A stretch of DNA of 17,679 nt from Nitratifractor sp. (GTDB lineage: Bacteria > Campylobacterota > Campylobacteria > Campylobacterales > Sulfurovaceae), in contig JANTGQ010000010.1 in the NCBI GenBank assembly GCA_024762845.1, positions 1 through 17,679 of the forward strand, given 5' to 3'. A program made the position numbers and the translations under genes. Shown here in pieces: positions 7,719 through 14,108 of this stretch. The notes under the pieces were generated by a model, which saw only the letters and a program-made list of their open reading frames with translations, was not told where the DNA came from and made no database searches. Each line of letters starts with the position of its first letter. Position 1 is the first letter of the stretch.

Positions 7719-8136
7719 TAGCCTTTAATCTATATTTTCTCTCTTTTGTCCCACTTGCTTCAATGTTTAGTTCAAACAGAGTAAAACCAGCATCCAACAG
7801 CAAGACTTTTAACTCTTTGTCTGCCCACTCAACAAAGTGCCAGCCACTCTTTTCAAACTCATCTATCAATCCCAAAGAGAGAATCTCTTCAAAATCAACT
7901 CTGTAAAAATCGTAATGAAACAGTTTAGCACCATAGCACTGCTGCAAAGAGAAGGTCGGTGATGTTGCCACACCCCCTCCTAGCAGTTCTACAATTTTTG
8001 AAACAAGGGTCGTTTTACCGGCAGCCAACTCTCCGTAAAGAAGAATAACAGCACTCTCACCAGCACTTTTGCGAACACTTGCTATAACACTTTTTGCAAC
8101 GCTCTCTACATCAACTAAAGGGGCTACAACTTCCAT
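7708..8136 (-). CDS. tsaE: tRNA threonylcarbamoyladenosine biosynthesis ATPase TsaE
   Basis: P-loop ATPase of the TsaBDE complex that makes t6A37 in tRNAs reading ANN codons. Length 142 is normal for the family. Visible are the P-loop GELAAGKTT (35-43), SPTFSL shortly after, FHYDFYRV and the late FVEWAD motif. The P-loop has Ala at a position that is usually Gly (GDLGAGKTT in many relatives), which still satisfies the general GxxxxGKT pattern. The start is one base past the trpD stop (8138) and the end overlaps lptB by 11 bases, so it is co-translated within the operon. The S4 / tsaE / lptB neighbourhood is known from Campylobacter. Confidence 0.92.
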   Translation of the reverse strand: MEVVAPLVDVESVAKSVIASVRKSAGESAVILLYGELAAGKTTLVSKIVELLGGGVATSPTFSLQQCYGAKLFHYDFYRVDFEEILSLGLIDEFEKSGWHFVEWADKELKVLLLDAGFTLFELNIEASGTKERKYRLKAIDA

Positions 8137-8137
8137 A

Positions 8138-9109
8138 CTAAAACTTATTGGAAACCTCTATAATCTTCTCTAAATGTTTAATCGCTTTTTGACTCTCGAT
8201 GCTCTCTTCTAAAATCTCTATAGCCTCTTTTATATCTCTTGCAGCGCCATCAGCAAAGAGTGCATATGCACCATTTAGCAATACAATATCTCGCTTTGCA
8301 TCTCTTATCTCTCCACTTAATACACCACGGGTAATAATCGCATTCTCTGCAGCCTCAGCACCTAAGATCGCCTCTTTAGGTGCTAACTCAAAGCCGTGTG
8401 TCTGTGGGTCTATTATACCACGTGTTACTCTATCTGCTTCGACATACGCAAACTCTGTAGGTGCAGATATACTTATCTCATCCATTCCATCTTGAGCGCT
8501 TACAACAAATGCCCTCTTCGCACCAAGTTCTACAAGAGCATCAGCAATCCGTTCTACAAACTCTGGACTAAAAACACCCAACAGATATTTTTTTGCGCCT
8601 GCCGGGTTTGTAAGAGGTCCTAAAATATTAAAGATTGTTCTATGATCAAGAGATTTTCGAATTGGCATAATGTGCTTCATTGCCGGGTGGTGGTTAATTG
8701 CAAATATAAATGTAAAGCCAACCTCTTCAAGCATCTGCACCTGCTGCTTTGGAGATAGATTTAAGTTTACTCCTAGGGCTTCGAGCACATCAGCAGAGCC
8801 ACTCTTGCTTGTAATACTTCTATTCCCATGTTTTGCAACCTTTGCACCTGTGGCTGCCAATAGAAGCGAAACAGTAGTAGAGATATTAAAACTTCCACTC
8901 TTATCTCCACCTGTTCCGACAATATCAATAAGCTGCTCTTGTAAACCCTCACTTACAGGGAGTTTTATAGAGTGCTCACGCATAACCTCTGCTGCTGCTG
9001 CAATATCACTCCCGCTCTCCCCTTTTCTATAGAGCTCAACTAAAAACTCTTTTGCCTCTTCTTGGCTCAACTCATTTTGAAACAGTTTTTCAAACATCTC
9101 TTTGCTCAT
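8138..9109 (-). CDS. trpD: Anthranilate phosphoribosyltransferase
   Basis: Second step of tryptophan synthesis: transfers phosphoribosyl from PRPP to anthranilate. The 323 residues show the glycine-rich PRPP loop GTGGDKSGSFN (65-75), KHGNRSITSKSGS (93-105) and ILGPLTNPA, all diagnostic of TrpD. The length is normal for a free-standing TrpD without a fused TrpG domain. AAAGGAGT, four bases before the ATG, overlaps the stop of the S4 gene. No other trp gene is in the window, so the pathway is dispersed and trpD is transcribed with dapD, tsaE and lptB. No leader peptide or trp attenuator is visible before this operon. Confidence 0.96.
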   Translation of the reverse strand: MSKEMFEKLFQNELSQEEAKEFLVELYRKGESGSDIAAAAEVMREHSIKLPVSEGLQEQLIDIVGTGGDKSGSFNISTTVSLLLAATGAKVAKHGNRSITSKSGSADVLEALGVNLNLSPKQQVQMLEEVGFTFIFAINHHPAMKHIMPIRKSLDHRTIFNILGPLTNPAGAKKYLLGVFSPEFVERIADALVELGAKRAFVVSAQDGMDEISISAPTEFAYVEADRVTRGIIDPQTHGFELAPKEAILGAEAAENAIITRGVLSGEIRDAKRDIVLLNGAYALFADGAARDIKEAIEILEESIESQKAIKHLEKIIEVSNKF

Positions 9110-9119
9110 TACTACTCCT

Positions 9120-9368
9120 TTAGCTCAACTCTTTTACAAAGTCCTCTTTTTGGCTTTTGGGTATTGTTTTTGTTGTCGGTATCTGTAAAACTTCGTACTC
9201 TTTTGCACCTTTAAGGTACTCAATTCGTATTTTGTCTCCAACCTTTAACTCCTTTGAGCCTTTTGCCTTTAAGCCATTTACAAATACAACACCACTCTTT
9301 ACCATATCTTGCGCAATAGTACGTCTTTTGACTACATTTACACTGCTTAGCCACTTATCAACTCTCAA
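9120..9368 (-). CDS. S4-domain RNA-binding protein (Hsp15/RqcP-like)
   Basis: An 82-residue protein consisting almost entirely of an S4 RNA-binding fold: MRVDKWLSSVNVVKRRTIA is the helix-turn-helix part and GVVFVNGLKAKGSKELKVGD the second half. It then has a short basic tail. Hsp15 and RqcP proteins of this kind bind 50S subunits carrying stalled peptidyl-tRNA, and a small Helicobacter protein of similar size has an S4 fold. The precise role here is inferred. The start overlaps the 3' end of orf80 by 11 bases and its stop lies inside the trpD ribosome-binding site, so translation is probably coupled on both sides. Confidence 0.85.
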   Translation of the reverse strand: MRVDKWLSSVNVVKRRTIAQDMVKSGVVFVNGLKAKGSKELKVGDKIRIEYLKGAKEYEVLQIPTTKTIPKSQKEDFVKELS

Positions 9369-9600
9369 GCGTAAACTCCTGTTTCGCCTTTTGTGCTTCT
9401 GCAGCTCCTACCATAGTTAAAACACCATCTTTAATAAAGCCTCTCTCCTCCAACTCTCTTAAGTGTTGCAGTGCCCTATCTTTATCAAACATCCCTGTAT
9501 TTACAAGTGCATTGACTACATCTTCCATACTCTCATCACTCTCTTTTAAAAGCAACTTGAGTAAGAAAACTTTTTTCTCTAATTCGTCACTCTGTAGCAT
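9358..9600 (-). CDS. Small helical protein, possible winged-helix fold, function unknown
   Basis: Not recognised. The 80 residues are acidic and mostly helical. The segment ALQHLRELEERGFIKDGVLTMVG (about 43-65) has the pattern of a winged helix: a leucine-rich recognition-like helix, then Gly-Phe-Ile, a turn, and Leu-Thr...Gly. That is only a pattern reading. The gene is credible because its ATG overlaps the dapD stop as TAATG and its end overlaps the S4 gene by 11 bases, and because its composition matches its neighbours. Its fixed place between dapD and an S4 protein may be the best clue to function. Confidence 0.75.
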   Translation of the reverse strand: MLQSDELEKKVFLLKLLLKESDESMEDVVNALVNTGMFDKDRALQHLRELEERGFIKDGVLTMVGAAEAQKAKQEFTLES

Positions 9601-10790
9601 TAGTGTAACTCGTCGTTTAGTTTAACCTCTCGGGTACTTCTTCTTGCAACTATCTCACCTGTTGTAGAGTCTTGTCTGTAGTGTATTCCATTCAAACTAG
9701 AGAGCTCTGCGCCTTTAAAGTACTCTTTATCTTCTAAATTAGCATCTGGGTTGGCATCTTTAATTTTTACTAATTCTGATGCTACTATATGTACCTTTGT
9801 GCCTGCTAATATAGATACACCTGCATCAACAATACATGCATCACCAAGTGGTACACCAGTAACTGAGTTTGCACCCAAAAGTGTATTTTCTCCAATGCTA
9901 ATAGGGTTTCCGTCTGTTCCGCTTAATACTCCTAATATACTTGCACCACCACCAACATCTGAACCACTACCAACAACAGCAGAAGAGCTAATTCGACCCT
10001 CAACCATAACAGGCCCAAGTGTACCGGCATTAAAGTTAATATAGCTCGCACCTGGCATAACAGTTGTTCCAGCTGCCAACTGCGCACCCATTCTTACTCT
10101 ACTAGCTTCCAGTATACGAGTATTATCGGCAGGAATTACATGCTGCAGGAATCTAGGGAACTTATCTACACTATCTATATTAGGGAACGTCCCCTTTAGT
10201 TTCATCTCAATCTCATTCTCTCTTAGGTAATCTAACTCGTATGGTCTGTTCCCAACCCATGCAACATTACTTAAAACACCAAAAGCACCATTAAGGTTTA
10301 CGCCTCTTAACGCTGCTTTCCCTAGTGAAAGTGCATAAAGTTTCAAATAGACTGCCTCTACAGACGCTGGGGCACTATCTTCAAAGAGGAATGTAATAGT
10401 ATAGTCTCTTACAATATCACCAATATCGCTTAAAACTTTTACAACTTGTACATTTTTATGTGCATCTCCAGTAGCTTCTGCTAAAAATGGCGCAAATGCT
10501 GCCATTGCGTTTGCTACAAATTTTTCATCTAGTGTCGTAACAAATTCGCTACCGCTATTATCAATCTCTACACCTGCCTCTTCTAGTGCCTTTAAAAAAA
10601 CCGCTGCTGAACCAAAGTTTTCATTCCAGTTTACTACTGCAAAGTTAGCCTGTAATATTTTATCTGCACGCTTTTGCCCTCTATCAACTCTAGCTATTCC
10701 AAAAGCTACCGGTTTTCTATAATTTTTTTCTGCCTCTATACTATTTATAAATGCTTTAAACCCATCTACACTTTTTACTGTAGGTATCAT
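9600..10790 (-). CDS. dapD: Tetrahydrodipicolinate N-succinyltransferase, epsilonproteobacterial type
   Basis: Succinyl-CoA-dependent step of the diaminopimelate/lysine pathway, supplying both lysine and peptidoglycan cross-link precursor. The 396 residues are longer than the roughly 275 of E. coli DapD and match the long form I recall from Campylobacter. An N-terminal domain of about 230 residues is followed by a left-handed beta-helix with hexapeptide repeats. Examples are MPGASYINFNAGTLGPVMVEG, SSAVVGSGSDVGGGASILGVL and IGENTLLGANSVTG (about 255-320). The C-terminal section includes GIHYRQDS. AGGAGA lies four bases before the ATG, and a promoter with TTTACT-17-TATAAT spacing lies just upstream. 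It is the first gene of the minus-strand operon and its stop overlaps the next start by one base. Confidence 0.95.
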   Translation of the reverse strand: MIPTVKSVDGFKAFINSIEAEKNYRKPVAFGIARVDRGQKRADKILQANFAVVNWNENFGSAAVFLKALEEAGVEIDNSGSEFVTTLDEKFVANAMAAFAPFLAEATGDAHKNVQVVKVLSDIGDIVRDYTITFLFEDSAPASVEAVYLKLYALSLGKAALRGVNLNGAFGVLSNVAWVGNRPYELDYLRENEIEMKLKGTFPNIDSVDKFPRFLQHVIPADNTRILEASRVRMGAQLAAGTTVMPGASYINFNAGTLGPVMVEGRISSSAVVGSGSDVGGGASILGVLSGTDGNPISIGENTLLGANSVTGVPLGDACIVDAGVSILAGTKVHIVASELVKIKDANPDANLEDKEYFKGAELSSLNGIHYRQDSTTGEIVARRSTREVKLNDELH

Positions 10791-10819
10791 CTATTCTCCT
10801 ATGGATATTTTAATATAAT

Positions 10820-10848
10820 ATTATACACTCTTAGATTTAAAGAGTAAA
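10820..10848 (-). promoter_or_regulatory. Promoter of the dapD operon
   Basis: On the minus strand TTTACT (10848-10843) and TATAAT (10825-10820) are 17 bases apart. The predicted start is about 23 bases before the dapD ATG. The -10 is an exact consensus and the -35 matches four of six bases. The seven tightly packed genes downstream probably all depend on it. Confidence 0.6.
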
Positions 10849-10961
10849 TTATTCTATCTATAGAGCTTACTTAGTGCGGTAATAAAGGGAACCTCTTAAT
10901 AATAATCCAGAGATATCTAATACTAATTTAACATGGTTTATATTCTTAAACCCAGATTTCG

Positions 10962-11102
10962 CATTAGAATTACAGAACTCTACACAAATCATTGCACTGT
11001 AGGCACTTACGGAGAAACCATCGATGCACCTACGGGTGCACCTTAAGTTTTCCGCAAATACCAACAGCACAAGCGTTTGGCAGATTTCAAGCAATTCTAA
11101 TG
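10962..11102. repeat. 141-bp imperfect palindromic element with 10-bp terminal inverted repeats
   Basis: CATTAGAATT (10962-10971) is matched exactly by AATTCTAATG (11093-11102). Between them the two halves stay complementary in short runs. These include CAAAT/GTTTG, TTG/CAA, CTGT/ACAG, GG/CC, CGGA/TCCG, AAAC/GTTT and finally TGCACC/GGTGCA around the loop TACG (11031-11034). By hand I count about 48 pairs out of roughly 68 possible, with only one-base shifts. No transposase lies nearby. It could be a miniature inverted-repeat element, a repetitive extragenic palindrome or the template of a structured RNA; the sequence alone does not decide. Both strands give an equivalent hairpin. Confidence 0.7.
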
Positions 11103-11114
11103 AATAATCCGGTT

Positions 11115-11155
11115 AAATTGTCTATTTTTAAAGTAACTTTGTAAGTAGACAATTT
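11115..11155. repeat. 10-bp inverted repeat with 21-nt loop
   Basis: AAATTGTCTA (11115-11124) is the exact reverse complement of TAGACAATTT (11146-11155). The loop contains its own short repeat, AAAG-TAA-CTTT (11130-11140). The motif GACAATT recurs at 11206-11212. It could be a stem-loop or a spaced regulator site. It begins 12 bases beyond the large palindrome. Confidence 0.5.
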
Positions 11156-11334
11156 TAAATGTCAAGTTATTTACTAGTGATTGCCTCTTTTGTAAATCAA
11201 TTATTGACAATTCAGCCCCAAATTAAGCGCTTATTTACTTTAAGTATGAAATAATTTCTACTCTTCTTGACAAAAATATTGAAAAAAACTCTTTAATATT
11301 AAATAATTTAAGTTTCATATTAGTTAATGTGAAG

Positions 11335-11340
11335 TATAAT
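11335..11340 (+). promoter_or_regulatory. -10 box of the outer-membrane protein gene
   Basis: Exact TATAAT 84-79 bases before the ATG. No good -35 box is present: TTTCAT at 11313-11318 is the nearest candidate. The predicted leader is about 70 nt and contains the hairpin at 11369-11406. A TTGACA farther upstream (11267-11272) is too distant to be its partner. Confidence 0.5.
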
Positions 11341-11368
11341 ACGAATATTAGAAATAGCAAAGTTGCTC

Positions 11369-11406
11369 TTAAATTGAAAAGAGAGCTAGCAATTTTCTCA
11401 ATTTAA
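11369..11406 (+). promoter_or_regulatory. Leader hairpin next to the ribosome-binding site of the outer-membrane protein gene
   Basis: TTAAATTGA (11369-11377) pairs exactly with TCAATTTAA (11398-11406), and after one A-C mismatch three more A-T pairs extend the stem. The 3' foot touches the AAAAGGTGG site (11405-11413), so opening or closing it could affect ribosome loading or mRNA stability. A smaller hairpin, AGCA-AAGT-TGCT, lies just before it (11356-11367). The reading as regulation is inference. Confidence 0.5.
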
Positions 11407-11418
11407 AAGGTGGAAAAG

Positions 11419-12111
11419 ATGAAAACTTTATCAAGATTTTTAAGTGTTGCTGTGATTGCAAGTGCGTCGCTCTTTGCCGGTGGTGGGTTTGTACCTACAC
11501 CACAGCCAGATGTTGAGCCAGTAGAACCAGCGGTAGCAGAGATACCTGCTACCGAACCAGCTTCGGAGATAAAACCATATATTGGTGGAGCGTTAGGTAC
11601 ATCTTCTGCAGATGTCTCTAGCCAAGCGACAGTGTGTGGTGGTTGCCAGTATGATAAGCTAAACCAAAGCACATCAAAAGCTCCAGATAAACTACTTAAA
11701 TGGGGTGGCAGCGGGAGTGCTACAACAATGACAGGACTTGCTGGTGTTGAGATTAACGATTACATCGCAGTTGAAGGGCGTTTAACAAAAGCTGTTTCTG
11801 ATTACGAGATTAAAGATCATAAACCAATCAGTATGTTAAATGCTGCACTCTATCTTAAGCCTCAATATAAGTTTGAAGACTTTAGTGTATATGCACTCTT
11901 AGGGTATGGTTTAACAAGTGTTGACTTTATGGATCAAAATACAAAAGTTCATGGCTTCCAGTATGGTGGCGGTGCAAGCTACGACTTGAACGACCAGGTA
12001 TCGCTCTTTGCAGACTACACAAAACTAGTAGGACAAAGCAAGAAAATATCTGAAGCTACTACTCTTAAGAGTATAGACAATGTAAGTGCCGGAGTTATCT
12101 ATAGACCATAG
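11419..12111 (+). CDS. Outer-membrane beta-barrel protein (OMP_b-brl type)
   Basis: A 230-residue secreted protein. The signal peptide is MKTLSRFLSVAVIASASLFA, probably cut before GGGF. A Pro/Glu-rich stretch (about 25-50) follows, then IKPYIGGALG, the usual first strand of small outer-membrane barrels. The rest alternates amphipathic strands (YIAVEGRLTKAVSDYEI, FSVYALLGYGLTSVDF, YDLNDQVSLFADYTKLV). The protein ends in VSAGVIYRP rather than the common terminal Phe. A CGGC pair near residue 75 could form a disulfide in an external loop. An upstream in-frame GTG at 11410 lies inside the ribosome-binding site AAAAGGTGG, so the ATG five bases after it is the better start. The gene stands alone and converges on the methyltransferase gene. 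Ligand and function are unknown; adhesion or a structural role are equally possible. Confidence 0.87.
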   Translation: MKTLSRFLSVAVIASASLFAGGGFVPTPQPDVEPVEPAVAEIPATEPASEIKPYIGGALGTSSADVSSQATVCGGCQYDKLNQSTSKAPDKLLKWGGSGSATTMTGLAGVEINDYIAVEGRLTKAVSDYEIKDHKPISMLNAALYLKPQYKFEDFSVYALLGYGLTSVDFMDQNTKVHGFQYGGGASYDLNDQVSLFADYTKLVGQSKKISEATTLKSIDNVSAGVIYRP

Positions 12112-12125
12112 TACGTGCATTGCTT

Positions 12126-12158
12126 CTCTTTAGAAGTATAGGCAAAACCTATAAAGAG
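12126..12158 (+). terminator. Hairpin between convergent genes
   Basis: TATAGG (12137-12142) pairs with CCTATA (12148-12153) around CAAAA, and CTCTT (12126-12130) can pair with AAGAG (12154-12158) after a bulge. It lies 14 bases after the outer-membrane protein stop, but only a late AATTTTC follows, so termination strength is uncertain. It might serve either strand. Confidence 0.4.
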
Positions 12159-12166
12159 GGAATTTT

Positions 12167-12865
12167 CTACACTCTCTCTAAAATATATATCTCTTTATCA
12201 TAATCTTGCATATCATAAAGTTTAATCGGGAGTCTCTTTTTGAGCTTCCATCCATCGAGTTGATTAAAAAAACTCTCGTTATGAAGATACTGCTTAATGT
12301 TTCCAATCGATTTCTTATACAAGCTGTCACACTTTTCAAAAAGGGTAAACTCAGAGTCATAGATACCATCTTCATAAAAGCTCTCAATAGCTATAAATCG
12401 ATCACCATCATCTTCTATAAATGAACCAACAGCCAATTCACTCAAGCCATATTCGCTATTGATATCAAAAATAAAATAACCGCCTTTTAGAATAACCTGT
12501 GCCAAGGTTTCAAAAAAATCTAAAAGTTCATCCTGATTTAAGTAGTTTACCATATCAAAAGTAGCAGTTGCAATATCAAACTGTTCTTCAATAGAATCCA
12601 ATTCAACATTTACAGCATTCACACCCTTAGCTTGCGCACTCTCAACCATTACTTGACTTCTATCTATACCCATCAGGTTACGCTGCGGATATTGCATTGC
12701 TAAAGAGCGTAAAAAATCTCCACTCCCACAACCAATATCCAAAAGAGAGTTAAAATGTAAATCTTCAAGTATAAAGAAGTAGTAGCTATAGAGTTTTGGG
12801 GCAACATCTTTTACGCCAAGCAGGTCCTCTATCTTTGCGTAGATATCTAAAGCCTCATTTTTCAC
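12167..12865 (-). CDS. Class I SAM-dependent methyltransferase
   Basis: The 232-residue product has motif I LLDIGCGSGDF (about 41-51), the acidic post-motif GIDRS that would hold the adenosylmethionine ribose, then motif II around FDIATATFDMVNYL and motif III near VILKGGYFIFDINSEYG. The substrate is not predictable; the family includes small-molecule and protein methyltransferases. The frame stays open farther upstream, to 259 codons inside hisG. The GTG at 12865, which overlaps the hisG stop region, is preferred because longer versions add a basic segment encoded by hisG. Support is modest: an AAAGG lies somewhat far upstream (about 12 bases). It is the last gene of the acpP-led series and converges on the outer-membrane protein gene. 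Confidence 0.82.
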   Translation of the reverse strand: MKNEALDIYAKIEDLLGVKDVAPKLYSYYFFILEDLHFNSLLDIGCGSGDFLRSLAMQYPQRNLMGIDRSQVMVESAQAKGVNAVNVELDSIEEQFDIATATFDMVNYLNQDELLDFFETLAQVILKGGYFIFDINSEYGLSELAVGSFIEDDGDRFIAIESFYEDGIYDSEFTLFEKCDSLYKKSIGNIKQYLHNESFFNQLDGWKLKKRLPIKLYDMQDYDKEIYILERV

Positions 12866-13478
12866 TTGTAGCAATTGCCTTTTGTAAAAGTTTGTAGAGC
12901 TCCAAAATTTCACTCTTTTTCTCGAAAAAACTATTTTTATTTGCAATTAAGTGTGCCGAAGATTCCATTATATCCTCTGCAACTTTTAAATTATTCTCTC
13001 TCATTGTTGCACCAGTCTCAACAATGTCGACAATTGCATCAGCTAAACCTACTAGAGGTGCCAACTCAATTGAACCATAGAGTTTAATAACCTCCACTCC
13101 AACAGCTTTAGAAGCAAAGTAGTTTTTTGTAATATTAACCATCTTGCTAGCAACTTTAATATCTGGTCTAGACCAATCAAGCTCATCACCCTCTTTAATA
13201 CCTATAGCAACTTTGCACTTTCCAATCTGCAAATCTAGAAGGTCTACAATATCTAACTCTTGTTCCGTAATTACATCTAAGCCGACAACGCCTAAGTCTG
13301 CCGCACCATGCTCTACATATGTTGGGACATCTTGGTTTCGCACATTTAAAAAGGTAAAATTTTCAGTTTTCAGTATTAATTTTCTACTTTCGAACTTAAA
13401 TTCACTCTCAAAAATAGCTGACATTAGACCCATAGTCTCTTCTGCTATACGACCCTTTGGCAGAGCAATTGTTAACAT
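12855..13478 (-). CDS. hisG: ATP phosphoribosyltransferase, short form
   Basis: First committed step of histidine synthesis, joining ATP and PRPP. The 207 residues are the short form, lacking the C-terminal regulatory domain, which normally works with the regulatory subunit HisZ; no hisZ lies in the window. Typical segments are LTIALPKGRI at the N-terminus, DVPTYVEHGAADLGVVGLD, and the PRPP-binding DIVETGAT (151-158). A GTG six bases earlier (13484) overlaps the AAGGAG site, while the ATG at 13478 has AAGGAG five bases upstream and is the better start. It overlaps the coaX stop by seven bases. Its place outside a his cluster means histidine genes are dispersed here. Confidence 0.95.
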   Translation of the reverse strand: MLTIALPKGRIAEETMGLMSAIFESEFKFESRKLILKTENFTFLNVRNQDVPTYVEHGAADLGVVGLDVITEQELDIVDLLDLQIGKCKVAIGIKEGDELDWSRPDIKVASKMVNITKNYFASKAVGVEVIKLYGSIELAPLVGLADAIVDIVETGATMRENNLKVAEDIMESSAHLIANKNSFFEKKSEILELYKLLQKAIATSEK

Positions 13479-14104
13479 CCACACTCCTTCACTACTTTAT
13501 TCATTCCTTCAAATACCAACTCTTTGGAGTATATAGCACTCTGCATATACCCAGAGACTCTCTCACCATCACCACCGCAACAGTATATCGGCAAACCTTC
13601 ACTGTTAATCTTTTCAACAAAGGCAACAATGGGTGCAATAATACCATAAGATATTGTATTCCTCGTATTACTCTTAGGCAGTTTGCATAAATCAACCCTA
13701 TCCAAACTCTCAATTTCCAAAATTGGCGATATTTGGGCATAACTCTTTATCATGCTCCAAACTCCAGGCAGTATAATACCTCCCTGGTACTCATCTTCTA
13801 CTATTTTATCAATAGTAATTGCACTCCCTGCATCTATATAAATACCATCACCTCGGCTTAGTAGCACCACTTGTCTATCAATTCCCATACCTCTGTAAGA
13901 GCCCTTAATCTCTATAAATGGCTCTATGTCGATCCATAAACTGTTTTGAGAGAGCAAATCTCTCAAAGAGTTATTCACACAAATGTAGAAAATTTTTCTA
14001 TGGGAGAATTGAGCAAAGAGCTCATCGTAACTTAAATCAAAAACTTTACCATCAAGGTAAAGGTGTGCATATCTATTACCGATATCTACAAGAGGCTCAT
14101 GCAC
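13472..14104 (-). CDS. coaX: Type III pantothenate kinase
   Basis: First step of coenzyme A synthesis in bacteria lacking CoaA. The 210 residues have the ASKHA-type signature LVDIGNRYAH (Asp7 in the phosphate-binding loop), the pantothenate-site segment YRGMGIDRQ, the DAGSAITID motif and GGIILPG. The protein is slightly shorter than many CoaX proteins (about 250), as is common in Campylobacterota. The start is GTG at 14104; an overlapping ATG two codons later is out of frame and stops at once. There is no strong ribosome-binding site, and the start lies four bases after the accA stop, suggesting translational coupling. Its neighbours acpP, fabF and accA use CoA-derived cofactors. Confidence 0.92.
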   Translation of the reverse strand: MHEPLVDIGNRYAHLYLDGKVFDLSYDELFAQFSHRKIFYICVNNSLRDLLSQNSLWIDIEPFIEIKGSYRGMGIDRQVVLLSRGDGIYIDAGSAITIDKIVEDEYQGGIILPGVWSMIKSYAQISPILEIESLDRVDLCKLPKSNTRNTISYGIIAPIVAFVEKINSEGLPIYCCGGDGERVSGYMQSAIYSKELVFEGMNKVVKECGC

Positions 14105-14108
14105 TTTT

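Larger units (their letters stand above)
10791..11418. other. Long intergenic region between dapD and the outer-membrane protein gene
   Basis: These 628 bases separate divergent genes. Contents found: the dapD promoter (10820-10848), a 141-bp imperfect palindrome (10962-11102), a second inverted repeat (11115-11155), a perfect 10-bp palindrome TAAGCGCTTA (11224-11233), the 11-bp near-palindrome GAAATAATTTC (11248-11258), a -10 box (11335-11340) and a leader hairpin (11369-11406). An 8-bp direct repeat, AATAATCC, occurs at 10901-10908 and 11103-11110. The only sizeable open frame (minus, 10867-11094, 75 codons) mostly translates the palindrome and I do not call it a gene. Confidence 0.7.

Noticed and set aside
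7810..8040. Ala in the TsaE P-loop as a sign of inactivity
   Set aside because: The general GxxxxGK[ST] pattern is intact and the other TsaE motifs are present, so this is most likely ordinary family variation.
10867..11094. 75-codon minus-strand open frame in the dapD upstream region
   Set aside because: Most of it lies within the imperfect palindrome, so its sequence is set by the repeat. The translation is cysteine-rich with no recognisable domain and there is no ribosome-binding site. Treated as a spurious frame over a repeat element.
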